Counted from the stretch's first letter, positions 16,699 to 26,305 are shown. The stretch: DNA of 64,000 nucleotides from Spirochaetia bacterium UBA5763 (GCA_002418835.1 DIEX01000026.1:1-64000); one strand, 5' to 3'. Program-made: numbers and translations. The notes: generated from the letters alone by a model not told the origin.

Positions 16699-17609
16699 CG
16701 CCTGAAATCTCCGAAGACCTCGTAGGCATCGTTCACCACAACAAATGCCTTCGGGTCAACCTCCTTTATCCGCGCCTTAATTTTAGGGAGTTCCCTTGTA
16801 TGCAACGCGACATATATAATATCTTTCGCCTCCCCGGTATACCCGCCCTCCCCTTTCAGGAGTGTATAACCCCTGTCGAGATCTTTAAGAATATATTTTT
16901 TTATTTTCTCTGAATCAGAGCTTATAATAAAAAGCTCCTTTGTGTATGAGAGCCCCTCCACAACAAAATCCGTGCTCTTTGTTGTTATATAAAGTGAAAC
17001 AAATCCCCAGAGAATCAGATTCGGATTCCTGAATATTATCCCCACAGCAAATATAATTATGCTGTCTATCATGAAGTAGGACATCCCGACAGTAAATCCG
17101 AAATATTTTCTTATCATCAGTGCAGGAATATCGCTCCCCCCTGTTGATCCGTTGAATTTAATTACAAGCCCCGCACCAAGGCCCAGGAGGAGAGAGCCTG
17201 CCACAACTCCGAGAAAAACTTCATTTGTAAAAGAGACTGTCTGATCGTTTATTCTGAAAAGAAAATCCTTGAGAAAATCCGCACCAAGAAATGTCTTTGA
17301 ATTAAAAAGATCTGTAAAAAATGAAAGCCAGAAAATCCCCCAAAGTGTTTTTACACCGAACATCTTTCCGAATATGATTACCCCTATAATAAACAGCGGG
17401 ATATTAATTGCGAACATAATGGCCCCGGCAGGTACATTCAAAATATAGTAAAATATCTGTGCCACACCGGCAGCCCCGCCGGGACTGGCTTTAAAGGGGA
17501 TGAGGAAAAGAGATAAACCCATGCCGCCTACTGCACAACCACTGATTATTCCAGCAAGATCCTTTATATTATCTGCAGCCCTTGATTTATTAACTGAAAA
17601 TTTTATCAT
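16695..17609 (-). CDS. YitT-family membrane protein
   Basis: This is a 304-residue inner-membrane protein. The first about 210 residues have five or six membrane helices with the YitT/DUF161 signature (SPGGAAGVAQIFYYI, FNGSTGGSDIPALMI). The C-terminal about 80 residues form the soluble DUF2179 domain (GYTLLKGEGGYTGEAK, DPKAFVVVNDAYEVFG). The biochemical role of this widespread family is not established; transport has been suggested. It ends inside the last codons of the convergent chemoreceptor gene and is transcribed away from the lar operon. Confidence 0.88.
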   Translation of the reverse strand: MIKFSVNKSRAADNIKDLAGIISGCAVGGMGLSLFLIPFKASPGGAAGVAQIFYYILNVPAGAIMFAINIPLFIIGVIIFGKMFGVKTLWGIFWLSFFTDLFNSKTFLGADFLKDFLFRINDQTVSFTNEVFLGVVAGSLLLGLGAGLVIKFNGSTGGSDIPALMIRKYFGFTVGMSYFMIDSIIIFAVGIIFRNPNLILWGFVSLYITTKSTDFVVEGLSYTKELFIISSDSEKIKKYILKDLDRGYTLLKGEGGYTGEAKDIIYVALHTRELPKIKARIKEVDPKAFVVVNDAYEVFGDFRR

Positions 17610-17715
17610 TGCGTTACTCCGGAAAACGACATCTCCTGAATTTAAAAAAACAGATTAACCCTGTCACTAATAAAACATCGCGCATAAAAAATTATCTATA
17701 CTCATTAAAATTTGG

Positions 17716-17745
17716 TATATTAAATTATAAGAATAATTTAATATA
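17716..17745. promoter_or_regulatory. Perfect AT-rich palindrome upstream of the lar operon
   Basis: TATATTAAATTAT (17716-17728) and ATAATTTAATATA (17733-17745) are exact inverted repeats with a 4-base centre, ending 22 bases before the larE ATG. A small GTCAT-ca-ATGAC repeat follows (17746-17757). A 30-base perfect palindrome just before the ribosome binding site is likely an operator for a dimeric repressor or activator of the nickel cofactor genes, or a leader stem. Confidence 0.55.
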
Positions 17746-17767
17746 GTCATCAATGACCGGAGCAGAA

Positions 17768-18592
17768 ATGAATCTATTTCAACTCTCAGATGAAACTGAA
17801 AAATGCAGTGAGCGTCTTAAAGCAATTCTTCCGGATTGCAGCAGGGTTGCTGTTGCTTTTTCAGGAGGTGTAGACAGCACCCTTCTTCTTGAAGCAGCTT
17901 ACAGGAAGAAAAACCCTGAAATCCTTGCTGTAATTGTAAAAACTCAATTGAATCCGCAAAGCGAAACTGATACAGCTATAGAGTATCTCCGTCTCAGAAA
18001 TATAAGCTATATTCTGATAGAAACAGATATTCTCTCTCAAAAAAAAATATCCTCAAACTCTCATGACAGATGTTATCACTGTAAAAAATTTATTTTTACT
18101 TTAATCAGAAAAGCCGCAGATGGAAAAGGATTCACCGTAATTCTTGACGGGACTCACAGCGAAGATCTGGATGATTACAGGCCGGGCCTGCAAGCCCTTG
18201 CTGAACTTGGGATTTTAAGCCCGCTGAAGGAAGCCGGATTCAGAAAAACTAACATCCGGGAACTCGCAAGATACTACGGGCTCAACAACTGGAGCCTTGA
18301 CGCGTCACCATGCCTGGCAACCAGGATTCCCTTCGGCACTGCTATCAAAGAAGAGGACCTCAGAAAAATAGAAAAAGGTGAATCTTTCATAAGGGGGAAA
18401 GGATTCCCTGTTGTGAGATTGCGAACACACGGGAATGTGGCAAGAATTGAAATTCCGGCTGATACATTCAATATGCTTGCAGATATAACGCTGCGCAGGC
18501 AGATAACAGATTATATAAAATCTCTCGGTTTTGATTATGCCGCCATTGATCTCGAAGGATACAGAACCGGTAGTATGAATCTCCCAAAATAG
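17768..18592 (+). CDS. larE: LarE, ATP-dependent sacrificial sulfur transferase
   Basis: LarE converts the two carboxyl groups of the pyridinium intermediate to thiocarboxyls during synthesis of the nickel-pincer cofactor of lactate racemase. The PP-loop SGGVDS is at residues 32-37. Cys182 in PCLATRIPFG is at the position of the cysteine that LarE of Lactiplantibacillus sacrifices as sulfur donor, so this looks like the single-use type. A CYHCK pair is also present at about 102-105. The ATG at 17768 is preferred to 17753 because GGAG sits 5 bases before it. First gene of larE-larB-larC. Confidence 0.92.
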   Translation: MNLFQLSDETEKCSERLKAILPDCSRVAVAFSGGVDSTLLLEAAYRKKNPEILAVIVKTQLNPQSETDTAIEYLRLRNISYILIETDILSQKKISSNSHDRCYHCKKFIFTLIRKAADGKGFTVILDGTHSEDLDDYRPGLQALAELGILSPLKEAGFRKTNIRELARYYGLNNWSLDASPCLATRIPFGTAIKEEDLRKIEKGESFIRGKGFPVVRLRTHGNVARIEIPADTFNMLADITLRRQITDYIKSLGFDYAAIDLEGYRTGSMNLPK

Positions 18593-18604
18593 AGGACACA
18601 AACA

Positions 18605-19351
18605 GTGGAAGAACAGAAGATAAGACAACTGATTGAAAATATTCAAAGCGGAACAGTTTCCGTAGATGATGCCATAGCTGAACTTAAAAATCTCCCGTAC
18701 GAGGATCTCGGCTTTGCCATGGTGGACCATCACAGGGCACTGAGAACAGGAAAACCAGAAGTAATATTTTCGCAGGGGAAAACTTTTGAGCAGGTAAGAG
18801 AGATTGCCGAAAAACTTCACCGTAACAACCGTGTTATTCTTGCAACCCGCGCCACAGGTGAACTCTACGATTATCTACTTAACTCCTTTGACTCAATTTC
18901 CTATAACCGCCATGCACGTATAATTATTATAGGAGAGATCCCTGAACCTGTGACTGACAGGTATGTGCTTGTGCTCACAGGTGGAACCGCAGATATCCCT
19001 TACGCTGAGGAAGCCGCGCTCACTGCGGAGGCCATGGGCTCCCCTGTAAAGAGACTTTTTGACGTGGGGATCACAGGCGTTCACAGGCTGCTTTCTCATC
19101 TTGAAATACTGACAAAAGCTAATGTTATTATAGCAGCAGCCGGGATGGAAGGGGCTCTCCCTGCTCTCGCGGCGGGCCTCGTAAGCCGGCCTGTTATTGC
19201 GCTACCCACCAGCGTCGGTTACGGAGCCAATTTCCAGGGGCTCTCTGCGCTCCTTACCATGATAAACAGCTGCGCTCCCGGTGTTGCAGTTGTTAATATT
19301 GATAACGGCTTCGGCGCAGGTTATCTTGCGTCAATAATTAACGCGGGGTGA
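18605..19351 (+). CDS. larB: LarB, pyridinium-3,5-biscarboxylate mononucleotide synthase
   Basis: LarB carboxylates and hydrolyses nicotinic acid adenine dinucleotide, the first step of nickel-pincer cofactor synthesis. The 248-residue protein has the PurE-like C-terminal domain of the family, with VLTGGTADIPYAEEAALTAE, GVTG-like VGITGVHRLL and AAGMEGALPALAAGL. The start is GTG at 18605, with GAGGA overlapping the end of larE. The 4-base gap to larC and the 12-base gap from larE indicate one transcript. Confidence 0.93.
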   Translation: MEEQKIRQLIENIQSGTVSVDDAIAELKNLPYEDLGFAMVDHHRALRTGKPEVIFSQGKTFEQVREIAEKLHRNNRVILATRATGELYDYLLNSFDSISYNRHARIIIIGEIPEPVTDRYVLVLTGGTADIPYAEEAALTAEAMGSPVKRLFDVGITGVHRLLSHLEILTKANVIIAAAGMEGALPALAAGLVSRPVIALPTSVGYGANFQGLSALLTMINSCAPGVAVVNIDNGFGAGYLASIINAG

Positions 19352-19355
19352 TGAA

Positions 19356-20528
19356 ATGAAAACAGTATACTTCGACTGCTTTGCAGGTATAAGCGGCGAC
19401 ATGGTGATCGGTGCACTAATTGACGCAGGGGTTAATTCTGCATTTATTGAAAAAACCGCAGAAAGCCTCGGCCTCACCGGTTTTGAAATCTCTACAGAGA
19501 AGATACTGAAAAACGGAATATCAGGCACATCATTTAAAGTCCACACCACTAAAGATCAGCCGCATAGAAAACTTTCAGATATAACGGATATTATTATGCG
19601 CAGCGGCCTCCATGAATCAGTAAAAGATCATTCACTGATAATATTTAACAACATAGCAAAAGCTGAAGCGCATATACATCTTAAACCTATTGAAGAAATT
19701 CACTTTCATGAAATTGGCGCTGTTGACTCAATAATTGATATATGCTGCGCTGCGGCAGCAATACATGAAATGAAAATTCAAAGGATTGTTTCATCCCCCC
19801 TGAACACAGGGAGGGGATTCATTAAAACAGCGCACGGGCAGCTCCCGGTTCCTGCTCCTGCAACTGCAGAAATTCTCAAAGGAATACCTGTGTATTCAAC
19901 AGACACAAATGCCGAGCTTACAACACCAACAGGCGCAGCAATTATCGCACACTACGCATTGTCATATACACCCATACCGGAGATGAAAATTAACAGCATA
20001 GGTTATGGTGCTGGGAGCAGAAACCTGGATATACCGAACCTTCTGCGTGTATACATAGGTGAAACTGCCGCTCTTGAAGGAGTCCTGTCTGATGAAATTA
20101 TAGAAATCGAAACATCTATTGACGACATGAATCCCGAGTTCTACTCATACCTGTTTAACGTTCTTTTTGATGACGGAGCACTTGATGTTGTCCTGATACC
20201 TGTTTTCATGAAAAAAAACAGGCCCGGCCATATACTTAAGGTAATCACTCCCCCGGAAAAATCTGAATCTGTAATCAGCAGAATATTCACTGAAACATCA
20301 ACCTCCGGAGTGAGGATAACCAATACTTCAAGAAGAATACTCGCAAGAAAAACCGTCACGGTTGAGACCCCTTATGGGACAGTAAAAGTTAAGATTCATG
20401 AAATGAACGGGAAAACGGTTACTGTATCACCGGAATATGAAGAATGCAGGATACTCGCCGCAGAGAATGACATACCGCTTAAGAGAGTATACGACTCAGC
20501 GCTTCAGGAGGCATATAAAACTATTTAG
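19356..20528 (+). CDS. larC: LarC, nickel insertion enzyme of the pincer cofactor
   Basis: LarC uses CTP to insert nickel into the thiocarboxylated pyridinium nucleotide. The full 390-residue protein is encoded in one frame, unlike lactobacilli where larC1 and larC2 are joined by a programmed frameshift. The N-terminal FDCFAGISGDMVIGALIDAG, the central HFHEIGAVDSIIDI and TTPTGAAII, and the C-terminal ETSIDDMNPEFYSYL blocks are typical. No larA (racemase) is in the window, so the racemase or another pincer enzyme must be elsewhere. The 3' end overlaps the convergent HDOD gene by 8 bases. Confidence 0.93.
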   Translation: MKTVYFDCFAGISGDMVIGALIDAGVNSAFIEKTAESLGLTGFEISTEKILKNGISGTSFKVHTTKDQPHRKLSDITDIIMRSGLHESVKDHSLIIFNNIAKAEAHIHLKPIEEIHFHEIGAVDSIIDICCAAAAIHEMKIQRIVSSPLNTGRGFIKTAHGQLPVPAPATAEILKGIPVYSTDTNAELTTPTGAAIIAHYALSYTPIPEMKINSIGYGAGSRNLDIPNLLRVYIGETAALEGVLSDEIIEIETSIDDMNPEFYSYLFNVLFDDGALDVVLIPVFMKKNRPGHILKVITPPEKSESVISRIFTETSTSGVRITNTSRRILARKTVTVETPYGTVKVKIHEMNGKTVTVSPEYEECRILAAENDIPLKRVYDSALQEAYKTI

Positions 20529-22092
20529 GTTTTTTCTGATACTCCGCAATGAGGTATTCATGCAGTTTAGCGAAATCAATTTCGCTGCTGATACCGAATC
20601 TGACGAGAGCGGCCTCTTCTATATAGTAATAATAATAGTTTCTCTTCTCGATCCCGCAAATCATGTTAGCAATATACACCGTATACGCAATATCCCTGAA
20701 CTGTTCCGGAATAAGAAGTGGGGAGTGATGATACTTAATTGTGGAAGCCATATATTCAGGGAAGTTCCATTTCTCTGCAACAAGAGATCCTATTTCGGCA
20801 TGGCTTATTCCGATTGCGATCTCCTCCATTACACTTGAATTTATAATATCCCTGTTCCTGACGATCTCCGCAATCTGTTTCACAGCATTCACATCAACAG
20901 CAAGGAGTATAACTTTACCTATGTCGTGCAGCAGGCCTGTAATATAGGCATTCTCGGCAATATCATGCATTCCGTACTTCAGGGCAATGGACTTTGCGTA
21001 AAACGCAACTCTTCCACAGTGTTCCCATATCTCCTCAAATTTTGAATATCGGCTTTCAAGTATCTTTCTCGAATTGCTCGCCAGCAGAATTGAATGAAGG
21101 TTTTTAAGCCCTATTTTAACAATGGCCTTCCCAATATCATCGGTTTTACCCATAGTAATAAATCCTGCGGAATTGGCCAGTTTTATAACATCAGAGGTTA
21201 ATGAAACATCAAGCTTAATCTTCCCGGCAATAATATTTATATCTGCATCCGTAGATGTGCACATCGTCAGCAGTTCAACAACGTTCTCCGGGAATGTGGG
21301 GAGCCCTTTGATCTCGTAGAGAATTCTGGTTTTCACTTTGGTAATTATTTCAGGAGGATGGAGTGTGTAAGGTATCTCTATGGATGCCATTGTCACCTTA
21401 TCATCACTTTTCAGTTTGAACGCTGTGTGAGGTATACCCATGCTTTTCAGAAACATGATAATCAGAGCAATACCAAGGCCTGCCCCTTCACTGTCATCCT
21501 CCAGGTGAGCATATATATCACTGAAATTATCATTCTGAACAGCTACAGCTATTCTCTTGTTTATCCTTTCCTGCTCGGATTTATGAATAGGGGTGCTGTT
21601 TTTTACCGTAAAAATAATCCCGTTCTCACCGGGTGTAACACTGAAGAGGATGCTGTTTTCGCTTTTGAGAATGTCGCTTTTAATAAAATCAAAATCACCG
21701 ATAATTTTTTCTTTAAACAGCGCCATCCCTTTTATATACTGAGCCTGATCATTAATATCAAGGCCCCTCTCTTCAAAAAAGACACGTTTTGCATTGGCTT
21801 TAAGTGAATTTACAACAAGCTCTCTCATGATGGTGATGAGGGAATGAAGAAGATACAGGAGATCCCTTTTCCCGAGTATCCTGGTAATTATGCTGTTTAT
21901 AAGCATCAGAATATCTTCAGAAACATACTTGAAGTTAATCTTTACAGGTTCATCGGAATTAATCTTTTCAAAAATCATTTTTTTCTGCTGGTTAAACATA
22001 AATCCTGCTTTATTACTATAGAAAGTTTGATTCTTGCCGCAGGTATTACTCGGATCGCCTTTAATTAAACACTTAATGGCGACTTTGTTCAT
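20521..22092 (-). CDS. GHKL-ATPase-like / HDOD domain fusion
   Basis: This is a 523-residue cytoplasmic protein. The N-terminal half (about 60-250) has features of a GHKL-type ATPase: an N-box-like helix IMRELVVNSLKANAKRVFF and a glycine-rich GAGLGIALIIMF lid segment, so it may bind ATP or mimic a histidine kinase. The C-terminal half (about 265-500) is an HDOD domain, with KIKLDVSLTSDVIKLANSAG and a retained HD motif in GLLHDIGKVILL. HDOD proteins usually act in signalling or regulation. No phospho-accepting histidine helix is evident. Later in-frame ATGs exist, so the first about 30 residues are uncertain. It is a single gene convergent with larC. Confidence 0.8.
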   Translation of the reverse strand: MNKVAIKCLIKGDPSNTCGKNQTFYSNKAGFMFNQQKKMIFEKINSDEPVKINFKYVSEDILMLINSIITRILGKRDLLYLLHSLITIMRELVVNSLKANAKRVFFEERGLDINDQAQYIKGMALFKEKIIGDFDFIKSDILKSENSILFSVTPGENGIIFTVKNSTPIHKSEQERINKRIAVAVQNDNFSDIYAHLEDDSEGAGLGIALIIMFLKSMGIPHTAFKLKSDDKVTMASIEIPYTLHPPEIITKVKTRILYEIKGLPTFPENVVELLTMCTSTDADINIIAGKIKLDVSLTSDVIKLANSAGFITMGKTDDIGKAIVKIGLKNLHSILLASNSRKILESRYSKFEEIWEHCGRVAFYAKSIALKYGMHDIAENAYITGLLHDIGKVILLAVDVNAVKQIAEIVRNRDIINSSVMEEIAIGISHAEIGSLVAEKWNFPEYMASTIKYHHSPLLIPEQFRDIAYTVYIANMICGIEKRNYYYYYIEEAALVRFGISSEIDFAKLHEYLIAEYQKKPK

Positions 22093-22199
22093 AAACAGCA
22101 GCAGTACAAATCCTCTGCTTATTTTACAGTGGAGTTGTTAAATACCATAAAACCTTTATAATAAATAATCAACATTATATTTTAAGAAATCTAATATAT

Positions 22200-22228
22200 T
22201 TGACAAAAATTTCTTGTTTAATTAACAT
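22200..22228 (+). promoter_or_regulatory. Sigma-70-type promoter of the envelope gene run
   Basis: TTGACA (22200-22205) and TAACAT (22223-22228) are 17 bases apart, placing the start of transcription about 25 bases before the MBL hydrolase ATG at 22262. The genes to 27798 follow with short gaps or overlaps and could all start here. Confidence 0.65.
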
Positions 22229-22261
22229 TTCATACAGTTAAAATATGGAGTTATATAAAAA

Positions 22262-23218
22262 ATGCAGATAAAACTCTGGGGAGTAAGAGGTTCTCTCCCG
22301 TCACCTTTGAACAATCAGGAATATACAGGGAAGCTACGACGCATACTTGAAATTGCTGCAAGTAAAAGGATTACAGAAACTGATGATCTCGATTCTTTCA
22401 TGCAGTCACTGCCTGATGAACTCAGATATGTTTTCGGAGGGGACACAACCTGTGTAACAGTAAAATCCTCTTCGGGCAAACTCTACATAATTGATTGCGG
22501 CACAGGTGTCAGGCGTCTCGGCAATGATCTCATGGAGGGTGATTGCGCAAAGGGTAAGGGTGTATTGAATATAATGATTACTCACAACCATTGGGATCAC
22601 ATCCAGGGGCTCCCTTTTTTCAGGCCTATATATGTACCCGGCAATGTTCTGAACTTCTATAGCCCTTATAAAAATCAGAAGGAGATACTGGAGCGGCAGA
22701 TGTCCTCACCGTTCTTCCCTGCAACATTCGAAGGAACAGCCTCTGAAAAAAATTATATACTTATAGATAATGCAACACATGAACCTGTCATGCTCGAAGA
22801 AGACCTGAAGCTCAGCATACATCCGCTCAAACACCCGCAGGGATGTTTTGCCTATAAATTTGAACAGAACGGAAAGATCTTTATATTCGCCACAGATACA
22901 GAGTTTACCGGTGAGGCGATTGAAAAAGCCGGCGACAAAAACTTCTTCAGAAATGCCGATCTGCTGATTCTTGACTCGCAATATACACTTGATGAAGCTT
23001 TTCTCAAAGTTGACTGGGGGCATACAAGCTATACAATGGCAGTTAACTGCTCCATAAACTGGAATGTAAAAAAACTTGTAATGACTCACCATGAACCAGC
23101 CTACTCTGATGACATACTCCAGGAGAACTATCTACTTGCTGTTGAACACGCGGAACATATGGCAGATGTTAATACAGAGATTTTCCTGGGCAGGGAGGGA
23201 ATGGTTTTTGACCTTTAA
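22262..23218 (+). CDS. MBL-fold metal-dependent hydrolase
   Basis: This is a 318-residue cytoplasmic protein of the metallo-beta-lactamase fold. The metal site is THNHWDH (His108, His110, Asp112, His113), with later ligands in HPLKHPQG, FATDTEF and VMTHHEP. The N-terminal IKLWGVRGSLPSP is typical of the subgroup related to cyclic phosphodiesterase and RNase Z-like proteins. The substrate is unknown. It overlaps the start of the next gene by 11 bases, so it belongs to the same transcript as the envelope genes downstream. Confidence 0.85.
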   Translation: MQIKLWGVRGSLPSPLNNQEYTGKLRRILEIAASKRITETDDLDSFMQSLPDELRYVFGGDTTCVTVKSSSGKLYIIDCGTGVRRLGNDLMEGDCAKGKGVLNIMITHNHWDHIQGLPFFRPIYVPGNVLNFYSPYKNQKEILERQMSSPFFPATFEGTASEKNYILIDNATHEPVMLEEDLKLSIHPLKHPQGCFAYKFEQNGKIFIFATDTEFTGEAIEKAGDKNFFRNADLLILDSQYTLDEAFLKVDWGHTSYTMAVNCSINWNVKKLVMTHHEPAYSDDILQENYLLAVEHAEHMADVNTEIFLGREGMVFDL

Positions 23219-23999
23219 AAAAATAATACTCCCCTCTCTGCTGATCCTTGCTGTTATAACCAATCCCGCCTATTCACAGAGAACAAAATCGAGCCAATAT
23301 GCCGGCAGCCAGCGGCATGCGGAGAGGAGCCTTAAAGACAGCAGTTATTTTTTCCATTTTATTGATCCATCCATCTCAAACAAAAGTATTGAAGAGGAGA
23401 GGGAGATGTATGTTGAAGCCATACGGCGTGATCTTCTCTCAAGAACTCTTTTTCTGAAGTTCTCCTTCAATACGTCTCTTATTGAGATAAAGAAGACACA
23501 GAATCTTCTTATTAATATCTTTAAAAAAGTTATTGAACGGGATGTAAAAGAGGCAATGACCATGCTTAACGAAACAGCCCCGGAGATTATGAAAACCGGA
23601 GACCCAAGGGCGAAAAAATATACGTCATTAGGCTACAGGTCAGCCAAATGGGCAAAGACAGTTTCAATGATGGCTGATAATCTCCCGCCGACAAACTATT
23701 CAATCAGGCTTTATGAATATGTTAAGGCCATTAAAAATGCGAAATACGCAAAGAGATACGCAATAATTGCAATAATTGAACACCGTCTCCCCCCTGAAAA
23801 AAAAGGGAGAATCAATTTTAACAGATATGAAACCGTTGAGGAGCTTATTGAGCAATATCTGCCGGACCTCAAGGAACGATACATGAAAGTACATATGGAT
23901 AATTTCTATAAGAGCGATACTTCAATATACCAGGCTATATCAGCAAACCCTGAACTGGAAAAACTCCCTGAATATCAGGATTACTCGAAGGCAAACTGA
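23208..23999 (+). CDS. Secreted helical protein of unknown function
   Basis: The best start is TTG at 23208. GGGAGGGA lies 8 bases before it, and translation from there gives a classic signal peptide (MTFKKIILPSLLILAV, ending in NPAYS). An upstream in-frame ATG at 23091 would add 39 residues that only shadow the MBL gene. The mature protein (about 240 residues) is almost all alpha-helical and charged, with KKYTSLGYRSAKWAK and a C-terminal YLPDLKERYMKV. It faintly resembles the secreted protein encoded at 27799-28563. Its stop overlaps the next ATG by one base. Confidence 0.7.
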   Translation: MTFKKIILPSLLILAVITNPAYSQRTKSSQYAGSQRHAERSLKDSSYFFHFIDPSISNKSIEEEREMYVEAIRRDLLSRTLFLKFSFNTSLIEIKKTQNLLINIFKKVIERDVKEAMTMLNETAPEIMKTGDPRAKKYTSLGYRSAKWAKTVSMMADNLPPTNYSIRLYEYVKAIKNAKYAKRYAIIAIIEHRLPPEKKGRINFNRYETVEELIEQYLPDLKERYMKVHMDNFYKSDTSIYQAISANPELEKLPEYQDYSKAN

Positions 24000-26296
24000 T
24001 GACAAAGAGAACATTAATAACCGCACTGTCTGCTCTTATTATGGCAGCAGCATCATGCAGCGGAAAACAGACTGACAATAAAATTAACTTTAATCCCTTT
24101 TTCACATCTCCTGACGGAATAATAGCTGGAGTCGAAAAAGAGGGTGAGAACTATTACAACAACTATCTCCTCGCAAAAGCATACACGAAAAAGAAAGAAC
24201 TTAAAACAGCGATCCTCTATTATGCAAACAGCTGTTTTACTTCAAAATATAATTTTTCATTGAGGCTTTTCCCTCATCCTGTTTATGCTTTTCTTGATTC
24301 ATATTCATCAAAAAGCCCCTATTATAACGATTCCGTATATGAGATAGCATCCATATTCTACCAGTATAACGAGCACGATTATGTGATTAAGTTTACATCA
24401 CTGATCAAAGATGATGGATCCGCACTTTACCGTGACGTCATAACACTTAAAGCTCGTTCACTTCAGAAACTTAACAGAAACAGTGAAGCGGAAAAAGAAC
24501 TGCTATCCATTGCAAAAAAATATTCCGACAACAGCTCTGTTGCGGATATCTATATGAAACTCGGTTCGATTTATGAATCATCCGGAAAATTTAATGACGC
24601 GGTATCCGCTTATACTGCAATCACCACACTGACAAAAAACGGATGGCATGATGATATCGCGGCAAAAAGGATAATATATCTTTTATCATCCAAAAATATA
24701 AAGATCAATGATACCGCAAACAGGATCGCTGTAGCCGGGTCTCTTTTCAGTTCAAAGAATTATGATGCAGCAGAGAAATTCATCGAAGACATTGTCAGAA
24801 AAGGTGATAATCGTGAGGCCTCACTTCTATACCTGAAAATACTTACACGGAAAAAATATACTGAATCGGTAAAATTCCTTAAATCATTTGAGAACAGACC
24901 TGAATACGCAGAGTTTGCACTTGCGCACGCAAACGAACTATGGGACAACGGAAATAAATATGCCGCAGTGCAGGTTTATGCAAAGATAGCTGATACATCC
25001 GACAAAGATATAGCTGACAGAGTGCTGACACGCCTCTCTTTTTATTACGAGGAGAGAAGCAACCCGCTACTTATTAAATATATGGAGATATACAGAAAAC
25101 TCTTCCCTGACAGCAGCCAGAGCGCCAGGTTCACCTGGCTTATGGGAAGATACTGGCTTAAAGCAGGGAACTACACAGCAGCCTCAACATACTTCACCCA
25201 GGGGATTAATAAATACCCTGCAAGTCCGTATACAGGGAATAGCAGGTACTGGCTCTTTAAAATTAATAATATGAAGAAAAACGTTACAGAAAACGACAGG
25301 ATAAAACTTCTTCAGAACCTGGCTCTTAATAATCCGGAGTCTGTTCATACATTATCACTCCTCTCCGAAGTCGCTGATAAAACCGATACAGCTGTATTAA
25401 CCGGATTGTATAAAAAAGCAAAAAAGGATGGAGACAACAGCCTGATGCACCTCTATCACACAATGCTTTTTATGAAAGAGGGGTATAACGAATCATGGAG
25501 GATGCGGCTCTCCGATCTGGACAGCGATCTTACATCACCATACGAATCTTTTAACAGATTTTTTGCTGAAGGGACATTTAAAAGTGAATATCGAAAAGCA
25601 CTTACCAACCTGGATCGTTATTTTGCCGCCGGTGATATTGAATCAATAAACAGGGAGCTGAAAATTATTCCTGAGAATGACCCGGATGTAAAGAGAGACA
25701 TCGCCCTTGCTATGTCCCGTCTCTCAGTGAAATACGGACATTATAACTTCAGTACATTCTACGCATTTAAACTTCTTGATGCCATGAATGCCCGGGAAAA
25801 CCTTGCATTACTCTCTCCTGAATTTGCAATGTCTCTCTACCCTTATTCATTCAGTGATTGTGTAGACGACGAGAGCCGGAAAAACAGAGTGAAACCGGAA
25901 GTTGTCCTTGCCATGATGAAAGCTGAATCAAACTTTAATGTAACCGCTGTCTCACCTGTGGGCGCAACCGGACTGATGCAGCTTATGCCCGCCACAGCAA
26001 GAGGGATAGCAAAGGAACTGGGCCTTGCCGCTTATGATCTTAAAGACCCCTGTACGTCAGTTAAATTCGGCGCGCACTATATCGCATGGCTTCACAGGTA
26101 TTACAAAGGGCAGATTGAACTGATGGTTGCAGGATATAATGCCGGAGCCGGAAATGTTGATATCTGGCTTAAGAAATTTAAAGATAAAGATCTGGACTAT
26201 ATATCTGAATTCACACCTTTCCAGGAAACACGGGACTACATCTTCCGTACCAAAAAATTTATGACTCAATACCGGTCAGTTTACAGAACTGAATAA
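23999..26296 (+). CDS. Lytic murein transglycosylase lipoprotein (SLT family with TPR-like repeats)
   Basis: This enzyme cleaves the glycan strands of peptidoglycan to 1,6-anhydro products. An N-terminal lipobox (MAAASC) predicts a lipoprotein. A long helical-repeat region (about 50-600) of TPR/SLT superhelix type precedes the catalytic domain (about 630-755), with the catalytic Glu643 in MMKAESNF, then GATGLMQLMPATA and VAGYNAGAGNV. All hallmark motifs are intact. The ATG overlaps the previous stop (TGATG), so translation is coupled to that of the secreted helical protein. Confidence 0.92.
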   Translation: MTKRTLITALSALIMAAASCSGKQTDNKINFNPFFTSPDGIIAGVEKEGENYYNNYLLAKAYTKKKELKTAILYYANSCFTSKYNFSLRLFPHPVYAFLDSYSSKSPYYNDSVYEIASIFYQYNEHDYVIKFTSLIKDDGSALYRDVITLKARSLQKLNRNSEAEKELLSIAKKYSDNSSVADIYMKLGSIYESSGKFNDAVSAYTAITTLTKNGWHDDIAAKRIIYLLSSKNIKINDTANRIAVAGSLFSSKNYDAAEKFIEDIVRKGDNREASLLYLKILTRKKYTESVKFLKSFENRPEYAEFALAHANELWDNGNKYAAVQVYAKIADTSDKDIADRVLTRLSFYYEERSNPLLIKYMEIYRKLFPDSSQSARFTWLMGRYWLKAGNYTAASTYFTQGINKYPASPYTGNSRYWLFKINNMKKNVTENDRIKLLQNLALNNPESVHTLSLLSEVADKTDTAVLTGLYKKAKKDGDNSLMHLYHTMLFMKEGYNESWRMRLSDLDSDLTSPYESFNRFFAEGTFKSEYRKALTNLDRYFAAGDIESINRELKIIPENDPDVKRDIALAMSRLSVKYGHYNFSTFYAFKLLDAMNARENLALLSPEFAMSLYPYSFSDCVDDESRKNRVKPEVVLAMMKAESNFNVTAVSPVGATGLMQLMPATARGIAKELGLAAYDLKDPCTSVKFGAHYIAWLHRYYKGQIELMVAGYNAGAGNVDIWLKKFKDKDLDYISEFTPFQETRDYIFRTKKFMTQYRSVYRTE

Positions 26297-26305
26297 GGGT
26301 ATATT

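Noticed and set aside
23091..23207. ATG start at 23091 for the secreted helical protein
   Set aside because: It would place 39 extra residues before the signal peptide and only shadows the MBL gene; TTG at 23208 has a strong ribosome binding site.
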